In this document: piece after piece, positions 1 to 6,023 of the stretch
How positions within the stretch are numbered: the first letter of the stretch is position 1
Layout of the letters: the number at the start of each line of letters is the position of its first letter
Origin: JAWLBW01 sp041687475
GTDB taxonomy: Bacteria > J088 > JAWLBW01
Assembly (NCBI GenBank): GCA_041687475.1
Contig: JAWLBW010000078.1
Coordinates: 1-16,399, forward strand
Direction of reading: 5' to 3'
DNA: 16,399 nucleotides
Position numbers and translations under genes: made by a program
The notes under the pieces: model-generated
The model's input: the letters and a program-made list of their open reading frames with translations, nothing else
What the model was told of the DNA's origin: nothing
The model's database searches: none

Positions 1-710
1 CCCTGTTCGAGATAGCGGGCAATGCCGTCGAGATGACCGGCGCCGATGACGACGAAGATGTGGCGGTAGCCGTGGCGGTCGGCTTCTTCCATCAGGCGAG
101 CGGCCATGTAGCGGTCGCGTTCGTCAATGAGCGAGCCGAACATGGCGGGCGAGTGCGACGCGAATTCCGAGAAGGCGCTTTCAAGCATGTCGCCTTCCTT
201 GAGGCGCTCGATTTCGGCTTCGCCGACCTCTTCGCGCGAAATCAGACCGGCGAACAGTCCGGGAATTACCGTAAATCGCTGGTACCAGGGAAGGCTGCGG
301 TAGACGCGGCGCAGGGTTACGCCGACGTCGCGGTCGATGAGCAGAACGGGCACGTCGGCCCGGGTGGCGTCGACGCAGGCGGCTTTCATCTCGGCGCCCG
401 GTTCGATGCCGAACTGATCGGCCAGTCGCTGCTGGTAGGCGCCGAGGGCCAGGTTGGCCGCCACCATGGGCGCCTTGCCGTCTCGAATGACCTGGAAGAG
501 GTCCATGTCGGGCGTCTTGTCGGCGCCGGTCAGCCGTTCATGGCGCGAGGCGCAGAGCTCGACGGCGCAGGCGTCGTACCGGCCGGAAGACAGCGCTTCG
601 GACACTTCGCGGGCGCTGGCGGCCGACACGTGGGCCGTGCCGAGCAGGGTAATATCGGTGTCGCCGTAGCGAACGGTTTTCCTGGGGCCGGCGATAGGCT
701 GTTCAGACAT
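1..710 (-). CDS. TraB/PrgY family protein (3' end outside window)
   Basis: The first 236 residues of a TraB/PrgY (TraB-GumN superfamily) protein are visible, and the C-terminus lies beyond base 1. Family signatures are easy to see: GTAHVS at residues 24-29, VELC followed by R56, PGAEMKAA near 104-111, LIDRDVGVTLRR near 124-135, LIDERDRYMA near 194-203 and VIGAGHLDGI near 221-230. The conserved GTAHVS, E51 and GAGH motifs are shared with the TIKI/TraB-type putative metal-dependent hydrolase fold. Bacterial members have no settled biochemical role; PrgY of Enterococcus reduces pheromone activity. Many full-length bacterial members have membrane helices after this domain, which could lie outside the window. 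The ATG at 710 is chosen because homology starts about 20 residues in. No convincing Shine-Dalgarno precedes it. The family call is firm; the function is unknown. Confidence 0.93.
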   Translation of the reverse strand, partial: MSEQPIAGPRKTVRYGDTDITLLGTAHVSAASAREVSEALSSGRYDACAVELCASRHERLTGADKTPDMDLFQVIRDGKAPMVAANLALGAYQQRLADQFGIEPGAEMKAACVDATRADVPVLLIDRDVGVTLRRVYRSLPWYQRFTVIPGLFAGLISREEVGEAEIERLKEGDMLESAFSEFASHSPAMFGSLIDERDRYMAARLMEEADRHGYRHIFVVIGAGHLDGIARYLEQ

Positions 711-892
711 GGGGTGTGCGCAAAGGTGGAGTCGGGGAACGAAGGGCCGCGTCGTCGCAAGTAGACGAGGCCCCGGGAATCTCTAGGGTAGCAGATTGCG
801 ACCAGTCGTGCAGTGCCGCTGCGCGGCAACCCCCGACCGAACTGCGTTGCCTTACGCGCCCCCTGAGAGGGGGCCGAAGGGGTTTCCGCGGT
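711..892. other. Gene-free spacer with two perfect small hairpins
   Basis: I see no credible gene here. Two perfect inverted repeats stand out: TGCCGC/GCGGCA around a 3-nt loop at 814-828, and GCCCCCT/AGGGGGC around GAG at 858-874. Both lie upstream of the TraB gene, on the side where its promoter should be. Read on the minus strand, CTGCAC-17-TACCCT (about 786-814) is a very weak sigma70-like candidate with a poor -35. The region ends where the first modular repeat starts at 893. The hairpins may be REP-like, but only one copy of each is present. Confidence 0.5.
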
Positions 893-1026
893 CGTGCAGC
901 ACGTGATCCCACCACCTTCCCCCGGCCCCTTCCTCCTCCATATCAGGTCCTTCGGCCCGGATTGGAGGAGGACGGGGGGCTGGAGCCCGTGCAGCACGTC
1001 GCAGCTGTACTTATTCGGACGGACGG
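893..1026. repeat. Modular palindromic repeat, copy R1 (modules A+B)
   Basis: This is the first copy of a dispersed repeat that recurs at 1046 and 2358, and partly at 2923. It opens with the near-palindrome CGTGCAGCACG. Module A contains a long inverted repeat (926-940 with 963-977), whose arms are CCCCTTCCTCCTCCA and TGGAGGAGGACGGGG. This copy has one stem mismatch (C973 where the others have A). Module B begins with a second CGTGCAGCACG and runs through GTCGCAGCTGTACTTATTCG to the GGACGG direct repeat near 1021. A short CGACCACCGCCGTG stub (1028-1041) looks like the beginning of module C before the next copy cuts in. No coding function is credible. Confidence 0.9.
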
Positions 1027-1045
1027 CCGACCACCGCCGTGGAGC

Positions 1046-1240
1046 CGTGCAGCACGTGATCCCACCACCTTCCCCCGGCCCCTTCCTCCTCCATATCAGG
1101 TCCTTTCGGCCCGGATTGGAGGAGGAAGGGGGGCTGGAGCCCGTGCAGCGGGGCGCAGCTGTACTTATTCGGACGGACGGACTACGGGTGACGACCGCCG
1201 TGCATGAGCCTGTCCCGAGTATAACGAGGGATGCTGCACG
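1046..1240. repeat. Modular palindromic repeat, copy R2 (modules A+B+C)
   Basis: This is the most complete copy. Module A (about 1046-1136) carries a perfect 15-bp stem, 1079-1093 with 1117-1131. Its loop has one extra T compared with R1 and R3. Module B (about 1140-1180) differs from the others by GGGG in place of ACGT after GTGCAGC. Module C (1192-1240) runs from CGACCGCCGTGCATGAGCC to GGGATGCTGCACG. The element is bounded by CGTGCAGCA at the left and its reverse complement TGCTGCACG at the right, like short terminal inverted repeats. No transposase is present, so a MITE-like, non-autonomous element is possible. Module C overlaps the 3' end of the dehydrogenase gene. Confidence 0.9.
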
Positions 1241-2192
1241 TGGCCTTGCGGCTCAATTCCCACATTTGCTCGATATTCGAAGCCCGGTTCGCGTACGCGG
1301 GCGTGTGGCGGGTGTTCAGGAGCTCGTCGATGAGCTTCCACGGAAGCAGTGGCCCGTCGCTCTCGGCAGGCTGCACGATATCTAATTTCGCATTGACCAG
1401 CGCGCCGGAAACGTCCTTGAACCTGTCGTCTACCGCCATGGCGTAGTAGCAGGCGGCGATGTCTTCGGGCTCACGCGTCCACGGATTCAGGTTCTGGATA
1501 AGTGGACCGATAATCCGATAAATGCCGCGGAATTTCTGCATGGTGTCGGCTGACACGCGCGTCGCCGGTATCATGAGCGCGGTAACCTTGATGCCCTGCG
1601 CCCGATACACCTCGGCGAGCTTGTACACGAGCAGCAGCTGGCCCATTTTCGAGTCGCCATACATGCGGTAGGAGGCGTACTTACGCGTGCCTTCGTGCTC
1701 GCCCCGTAGATTGTCGAACTCAATGGCGCGCTTGGGGTCGAAGAAATTCTTGATGTTCGTCGAGCAGGCGTGCACGATGCGAGCATCGGCCGATTCCGCC
1801 AACATATCGGCCAGGAGCTCGGTCATGAGAAAGGGGCCGAAGACATTCGCGGCGAAGCTCATCTCGAGGCCGTCGACACTCGACTGGTAGGTCGTAAGGC
1901 CGTGGTTGAACCAGCCCGCGTTGTGCACAAGCACGTCAAGACGTCCGTACCGTTCACGGTAGGCTGCGCAGAATGCCGCCACCGATTCGAGAGACGAGAC
2001 GTCGACCTGCATGAGTTCAACGGTGTCGTTACCGGAGGCCTTGCATATGTCGGCCTGGGCCGCGCGGCTCTTCTCCATATTGCGACAGGCCATGACGACC
2101 TGGTGGCCTTCGGAGGCGAATTTGACGGCGGCGGCTTTTCCAATGCCCGAGTTGGCGCCGGTGATGATGACGTGACGTAGATGCGTGGTCAT
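1182..2192 (-). CDS. Short-chain dehydrogenase/reductase, retinol-dehydrogenase-like, with repeat-derived C-terminal tail
   Basis: A 336-residue classical-type SDR, an NAD(P)-dependent oxidoreductase with a Rossmann fold. Visible motifs are the cofactor-binding TGANSGIG (11-18), HNAG (90-93), S144 in HACSTN, and the catalytic YGDSK (Y178, K182), so the active site looks intact. The layout and the WELS ending resemble the retinol dehydrogenase/WWOX-like SDRs; the substrate cannot be told. The ATG at 2192 is chosen because the Rossmann strand begins at residue 7; farther upstream the open frame runs into repeat R3. No strong Shine-Dalgarno is seen. SDRs of this group usually end shortly after the WELS motif (here 311-314). 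Here 19 further residues (318-336), CSIPRYTRDRLMHGGRHP preceded by T, and the TAG are encoded by repeat R2. That tail is probably a product of element insertion. Confidence 0.93.
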   Translation of the reverse strand: MTTHLRHVIITGANSGIGKAAAVKFASEGHQVVMACRNMEKSRAAQADICKASGNDTVELMQVDVSSLESVAAFCAAYRERYGRLDVLVHNAGWFNHGLTTYQSSVDGLEMSFAANVFGPFLMTELLADMLAESADARIVHACSTNIKNFFDPKRAIEFDNLRGEHEGTRKYASYRMYGDSKMGQLLLVYKLAEVYRAQGIKVTALMIPATRVSADTMQKFRGIYRIIGPLIQNLNPWTREPEDIAACYYAMAVDDRFKDVSGALVNAKLDIVQPAESDGPLLPWKLIDELLNTRHTPAYANRASNIEQMWELSRKATCSIPRYTRDRLMHGGRHP

Positions 2193-2611
2193 GGATTTCG
2201 AGTGCAATGGTGTAAGTGGATACGCAGATGAACCAAGGTAGCGCGAAACCGTCCGGAAAGCGAGTGTGCCCGCGTATGCGCCCGTGTCTGCGCCCCGATG
2301 ATGCGTATTCCGGAGGGCGAAAACTCTTCTCCTGGCCGACGGAGAGACCGTGCGCTCCGTGCAGCACGTGATCCCACCACCTTCCCCCGGCCCCTTCCTC
2401 CTCCATATCAGGTCCTTCGGCCCGGATTGGAGGAGGAAGGGGGGCTGCAGGCCGTGCAGCACGTCGCAGCTGTACTTATTCGGACGTCCGGTTACGGACG
2501 ACGGGCGACCACCGTGCAACCATGTAGCCGTGCTGGTCTCTTGCCGATCGACCGGCCCGCTTGTTATGCTGCGACCTGTAAGCCCTCCGGCCCCATCTCC
2601 GACGAGGTACC
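2193..2611. other. Gene-free spacer between divergent genes, containing repeat R3
   Basis: This region separates the dehydrogenase (minus) from the small membrane gene (plus). Open frames crossing it are not credible: they run through repeat R3 and have no recognisable protein. On the minus strand TTGGTT-16-TACACC, ending about 20 nt before the dehydrogenase ATG, is a weak promoter candidate. The stretch 2537-2611 between the R3 remnant and the small gene shows nothing clear except GAGG at 2604-2607, a plausible ribosome binding site for the GTG at 2612. Confidence 0.5.
2358..2486. repeat. Modular palindromic repeat, copy R3 (modules A+B, degraded C)
   Basis: Module A begins CGTGCAGCACGTGATCCC and carries the perfect 15-bp stem at 2391-2405 with 2428-2442. 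Module B runs from about 2453 to 2486. It keeps the ACGT of R1, so R2 is the odd one. Beyond it, 2497-2536 reads as a decayed module C: CGACCACCGTGCA is kept but the GAGCCTG core is lost. The copy lies in the divergent spacer upstream of both neighbouring genes, unlike R2, which overlaps a gene end. Confidence 0.9.
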
Positions 2612-2815
2612 GTGACCACCTTTCTCATCATTCTGGCCGTCGCCTGGGTTCTGATCGGCCTGGCGGTGTATGCGATGACCGATACCAGTGGAGCCGCATC
2701 GCGCATGGAGCGTACGCTCTTTGTCATACCCCTCGGTATCATTAACGAGTACATGTTCTTCTTCGTGGTAGCGCTCTGGCCGATATGGCTGGTCGTGCAG
2801 GGCAGAGAGAACTAG
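2612..2815 (+). CDS. Small membrane protein with two predicted helices
   Basis: A 67-residue protein starting at GTG 2612, with GAGG four bases upstream. It is not recognised as a member of a named family. Residues 3-21 (FLIILAVAWVLIGLAVYAM) and about 36-62 (TLFVIPLGIINEYMFFFVVALWPIWLVV) are strongly hydrophobic, separated by a short polar loop with arginines. This fits a two-helix inner-membrane protein. The composition and the sensible GTG/RBS argue for a real gene even though it lies among repeats. It stands alone: the nearest genes are divergent (dehydrogenase) or separated by two repeat elements (lipoprotein at 3100). The TAG is followed 3 bp later by a nested palindrome. The function is unknown. 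Confidence 0.68.
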   Translation: MTTFLIILAVAWVLIGLAVYAMTDTSGAASRMERTLFVIPLGIINEYMFFFVVALWPIWLVVQGREN

Positions 2816-2817
2816 CC

Positions 2818-2917
2818 CGCCGCTTCGCGGCAATCCTTGATCCGCAATCCACAATTCCCAAGGCCTTGCGGCTATTCCACTTCGGCATCCATAGGGAATG
2901 CGGATTGCAAAGCGGCG
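2818..2917. repeat. Nested interrupted palindrome directly after the small membrane gene
   Basis: Three pairs of arms nest in the right order: CGCCGCTT (2818-2825) with AAGCGGCG (2910-2917), ATCCGCA (2840-2846) with TGCGGAT (2899-2905), and ATTCCC (2854-2859) with GGGAAT (2894-2899, sharing one base with the previous arm). The order and symmetry suggest one folded unit rather than chance matches. It starts 3 bp after the stop of the small membrane gene and ends 6 bp before repeat R4. It has no T-tract, so it is not a standard terminator. It shares no obvious sequence with the modular repeat. Only one copy is seen here. Confidence 0.6.
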
Positions 2918-2922
2918 AGCGC

Positions 2923-3048
2923 CGTGCAGCACGTCGCAGCTGTACTTATTCGGACGACGGACGACCAGAGCCTGCCCTGAACGCAGCGAATGGGTCCGCC
3001 GACCACCGTGCATGAGCCTGTCCCGAGTCTAACGAGGGATGCTGCACG
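2923..3048. repeat. Modular palindromic repeat, copy R4 (modules B+C, no hairpin module A)
   Basis: This partial copy has module B (2923-2957, CGTGCAGCACGTCGCAGC to CTTATTCGGACG) and module C (3000-3048, ending GGGATGCTGCACG), but lacks the long hairpin module A. Between them is an extra stretch (about 2967-2998) with GAGCCTGCCCTGAACGCAGC. It aligns with the module C core GAGCCTGTCCCGAGTCTAAC, so this copy seems to hold two tandem variants of the same core. It is bounded by CGTGCAGCA and TGCTGCACG, as R2 is. That a hairpin-less copy keeps the same ends supports B+C as a separable unit. Confidence 0.85.
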
Positions 3049-3061
3049 TGCCCCTCACCGG

Positions 3062-3090
3062 TGGCATTCGGTCACGGCGCACTATAGAAT
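3062..3090 (+). promoter_or_regulatory. Candidate promoter, TGGCAT-17-TAGAAT, for the 3100 lipoprotein
   Basis: TAGAAT (3085-3090) matches the sigma70 -10 consensus at five of six positions and lies 17 bp from TGGCAT (3062-3067), a poor -35. The hexamer ends only 9 nt before the ATG at 3100, so the transcript would have an almost absent leader. That fits the lack of a Shine-Dalgarno before this gene. Confidence 0.35.
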
Positions 3091-3099
3091 GATCGCGCC

Positions 3100-4521
3100 A
3101 TGCGTGTAAAGCTACTTCTTGCGAGCATTTTTCTGGTTGCCGGCTGCTTTTCCGAGGGAGAAACCAATCCCGAAGACGTGGCCGTGGGGGTCGACCGCAC
3201 GGTGTACGCCGCGCGATACGCCATGGCCTTTCGCGACTTCATTCGCGCCGAGAGCCCCGAGGGGATCGTGCCTGCCGAAATGGCGTTCGAGCTGCCGCTG
3301 CACGGGGCCGAATGGTACGTCGACGACGTGACTTCGCCCGCGCCCATGACGACGGCGGCCGCAGGTGTCGAAAGTGTGTCTCGGGTCGAATGCGGCGAAG
3401 CGGTCTGCGTGCGGCGAGTCGAGCGTACCTGGCCCCGTGATGACGACCGCATCGACGCTTCGGTGGTGGTTACGTACGCGCGCGGCGATACGATGAGCAC
3501 CGCCGACGACCGGGTTACGGGCATCGAGGCGCGCACGCGCTATCGCAATGAAACCATCGGCACGCTGGCCGTGACCGAACCGGTCGCCGGTGCCGAGTGG
3601 CTCGTTGAAGAAACCATCGTATACGGTCGCCACGATCGCCGGATCGGCCTGCAGCGGCAGGCACGCTACGCCGAGCTTATGAGCACGGCGACGCCACTGC
3701 GCGTCGATCTGCGGTACGAAACCAAGGATTCGCTGAGCGAGTCTCGCCTGACTGTGCTCGACGACGATTGGGAATATGCGGGCGCCGTTACCTACCAGGG
3801 CCTTTCTCTTCTGGGGGGAAGCGTCGCCGCCTCTGCTTCCAGAGACCGATATGCCGCGCGCCGTACCCTGGCCTACGAGGGCGGACGCGAACTCGAACTG
3901 GAAACCCGCGACGGAACACCCGACGCATGGAGCCTCGGCGGCGAGACGTTGACCGGTGGCGTGATCGCCGGTGACCGCGACCACAGTGGCTGGGCGCGTA
4001 GGGTTTCCTTTCCCGACGGACTGCGCTTTGTTTCATTGGAAGACAAGGGCCAATACCTGGGCCACGAGCGCAGGGCCGACTTCGACCGGGCCATTGTGGG
4101 CCGCAACCCGCGCGGCGGCACGCTGCACCTGAACTTCGACGGGTGGTATCACGAGAAAGTACCCGGCGTGTGGGAAGTGACCGCCCAGAGCACCGAAAGC
4201 GACAACCTGCGCGTCGTGTTTACCTGGCAGCAGGTGGCCGACGGCGAAATCGTCAGCGGTTCATGGTCGACTTTCAACGGCGATGTGGCTACCTTTGAAA
4301 TACGCTTCCGTCCCGACTGGACTTCGCTGGTTACCTATACCTTCGACAGATACGCCACCGCCTTTGCCCCCGACGAACACGGCACCGTTCGCTTCAGGCC
4401 CGACAGTCGGGGTATCGCACAGGTTTCGGTGGTCAAGGGCGTGACCGAAGGCGAAGAGGGAACCGCCACCGAGCATTACGATCTGGAACTGGGCATCGTC
4501 GCCGAAGGCGAGAACCTGTAG
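3100..4521 (+). CDS. Hypothetical lipoprotein, 473 residues
   Basis: The N-terminus MRVKLLLASIFLVAGC is a type II signal peptide with the lipidated cysteine at residue 16, so the protein should be exported and anchored in a membrane. The mature part is acidic, about 457 residues long, and I do not recognise a domain. From about residue 100 onward it reads as many alternating beta strands (YARGDTMSTADDRVTG, TLHLNFDGWYHEKVPG, VTYTFDRYATAFAPDE), suggesting a beta-rich fold. A close cysteine pair, ECGEAVC (about 106-112), could form a disulfide in the periplasm. There are no partner genes: the upstream neighbour is a repeat and the downstream gene is convergent, 125 bp away. The start is supported by the signal peptide. 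No ribosome binding site is seen. Confidence 0.85.
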   Translation: MRVKLLLASIFLVAGCFSEGETNPEDVAVGVDRTVYAARYAMAFRDFIRAESPEGIVPAEMAFELPLHGAEWYVDDVTSPAPMTTAAAGVESVSRVECGEAVCVRRVERTWPRDDDRIDASVVVTYARGDTMSTADDRVTGIEARTRYRNETIGTLAVTEPVAGAEWLVEETIVYGRHDRRIGLQRQARYAELMSTATPLRVDLRYETKDSLSESRLTVLDDDWEYAGAVTYQGLSLLGGSVAASASRDRYAARRTLAYEGGRELELETRDGTPDAWSLGGETLTGGVIAGDRDHSGWARRVSFPDGLRFVSLEDKGQYLGHERRADFDRAIVGRNPRGGTLHLNFDGWYHEKVPGVWEVTAQSTESDNLRVVFTWQQVADGEIVSGSWSTFNGDVATFEIRFRPDWTSLVTYTFDRYATAFAPDEHGTVRFRPDSRGIAQVSVVKGVTEGEEGTATEHYDLELGIVAEGENL

Positions 4522-4646
4522 TCGCTATCGCATCGATGTGACACGAAACGTAGAGTCGACTCGATAGCCGGCGGTCTGATTCCTATCGTGTGGCTACCGG
4601 AAAAGGAGCTTGGAACTCTGCTCCGACGACGGCACGGGCGTGGGGA

Positions 4647-6023
4647 TCAAAGCAGGCCGGCCAGACCGGCCAGTGCGTCGACCAGCTCGACGACCACTCG
4701 GTTCAAGGTGGCCTGTGTCGCCGGCTGCTCCTCGTCGTCGAGTTCGCGCAGAAAACCACCCAGGCTGGGATCGCCGTATACGAAGTAGGGCGATGCGGCG
4801 GCATATCCGTCTGCGGGCAAGGGTGCGATTCCTTCTTGGTTCTCGAACACGAACCGATCGGAAGCGGAATCACACTGCCACGAACCATCGGCCAGCTCGC
4901 GTGGGGTGGGGCTGCATTCCCAATCCATGAGAAACCGCGCGCGCCCGTAGTCGTCAAGCTCGTAGCGGGGAGCCATGGGGCGTAATGGCGGCATGTCGCC
5001 TGTGACAAGGGCGGCGTAATTCAAGCGCAGGTGTTGGTCGGCCGTCGTCAGCAGACTGCCGACCAGGGCGTGGGTAACGGCGTGCCGCTTGTTGTTCTGC
5101 AGGTAAAGCCTCAGAAAGCTCGAGCTGAGTACGCGCAGGATGGGCAGGATGGTCGCCGAAACGGGGGCCGGATTGCCGCCGGCAAATGATTCGGCAGCCA
5201 ATTCGGCGGCATCGAGCCAATCGGCGGCCGTTCCGATGTCGACGGCCTCGCGCCCCAGCATGAGACTGCTGCCGACCTTGCGCAGCGCTCCGTCGGTTTC
5301 CGTGTCGATGAGCCGCAGCGCCTCGCCGAAGTTTTCGGCGGCCGACCGCCAGAGGGCGAAGCCCGATTGCCAGCGCGGCTCACGGTCGGGTCGAAAGGTC
5401 AGCAGCTCGGGGCGTTCGTGCATTCGCTGCGCAAAGACATCGAGCAGCGCAAGCAGGTCGTCGTTGGGTAGATTGGCGCCCGTGTGAATGTCGATCGACA
5501 CGCCGAGTTCGTAGGTGCCGAGAATGAAAGAGGCCGCGGCCTGAAGAAAGAAACGTTCGGCATCACCGTAGGCTCCGCCGAAGTCACCGCTCCACACGGT
5601 TTCGCCTGAATACGGATCGCGCAGGACGAGCGGCGCGGCGTCGAGTTCGATGGTGGTACCTTGATTGACGCTCTCCAACGTGTCGAGCACCTGGCGCATG
5701 CCTTCTGCGAGCGGGTCTCCCGCTGTGCCCCAGACTTCATTCAAGGCGTTTCCCTGATCATCGAAGCCGTAATCGCCGGCGCGAATGTGCTGCAGGTTCC
5801 GGTGCAGCTGCTGCACGGAGCCCAGCATGGCGGCAATCGCAGCGCCGTATGCGCCTTCACGCGTGCCCGACTGCTGAAAGGCATGGAAAGCGCCGGCATA
5901 GTCGCCGTGCGACAACCGTTGCCTGCCGGCTTCGAAGGCATCTTCGGGAGATAGCCTTGACGTAACAAACGGGTCGCAGCCCGCAAGGAGTAAGACCGAA
6001 CAGATGAGCAGCAGCCTTTTCAT
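4647..6023 (-). CDS. Helical lipoprotein, second gene of the VWA-lipoprotein operon
   Basis: 458 residues starting MKRLLLICSVLLLAGC, with the lipidated cysteine at 16 and Asp at +2. In Enterobacteria an Asp at +2 keeps lipoproteins in the inner membrane; whether that rule holds here is unknown. Residues about 26-52 (SPEDAFEAGRQRLSHGDYAG onward) look like a single TPR-type helical hairpin, and most of the rest is predicted helical (ADWLDAAELAAESFAG, LLQ/LRL-rich segments). Two cysteines near the C-terminus (WEC and WQC, about 17 residues apart) may pair. No named family is recognised. The ATG overlaps the TGA of the VWA gene as ATGA, so the two are translationally coupled and probably act together. 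Convergent with the 3100 lipoprotein; no clear terminator was found in the 125-bp gap. Confidence 0.85.
   Translation of the reverse strand: MKRLLLICSVLLLAGCDPFVTSRLSPEDAFEAGRQRLSHGDYAGAFHAFQQSGTREGAYGAAIAAMLGSVQQLHRNLQHIRAGDYGFDDQGNALNEVWGTAGDPLAEGMRQVLDTLESVNQGTTIELDAAPLVLRDPYSGETVWSGDFGGAYGDAERFFLQAAASFILGTYELGVSIDIHTGANLPNDDLLALLDVFAQRMHERPELLTFRPDREPRWQSGFALWRSAAENFGEALRLIDTETDGALRKVGSSLMLGREAVDIGTAADWLDAAELAAESFAGGNPAPVSATILPILRVLSSSFLRLYLQNNKRHAVTHALVGSLLTTADQHLRLNYAALVTGDMPPLRPMAPRYELDDYGRARFLMDWECSPTPRELADGSWQCDSASDRFVFENQEGIAPLPADGYAAASPYFVYGDPSLGGFLRELDDEEQPATQATLNRVVVELVDALAGLAGLL

Noticed and set aside
33..764. 243-codon open frame on the plus strand
   Set aside because: It is antisense to the TraB gene, which has all its family motifs on the minus strand. 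GC-rich codon bias leaves the opposite strand open.
926..977. Module A hairpins as intrinsic terminators for the flanking genes
   Set aside because: No T-run follows either arm, and R3 lies upstream of both neighbouring genes instead of after one.
530..1385. Open frames on both strands through repeats R1 and R2, with the same peptide appearing twice
   Set aside because: The peptide likeness only reflects the DNA repeat. R1 and R2 differ by one base in the loop, which shifts the frame, and no family or ribosome site supports coding.
893..2486. CRISPR array
   Set aside because: The copies are too long (over 120 bp), irregularly spaced, modular and separated by a gene. No cas gene is present.
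2193..2519. 109-codon N-terminal extension of the dehydrogenase frame
   Set aside because: It runs through repeat R3 and the spacer, while the Rossmann fold begins seven residues after the ATG at 2192.
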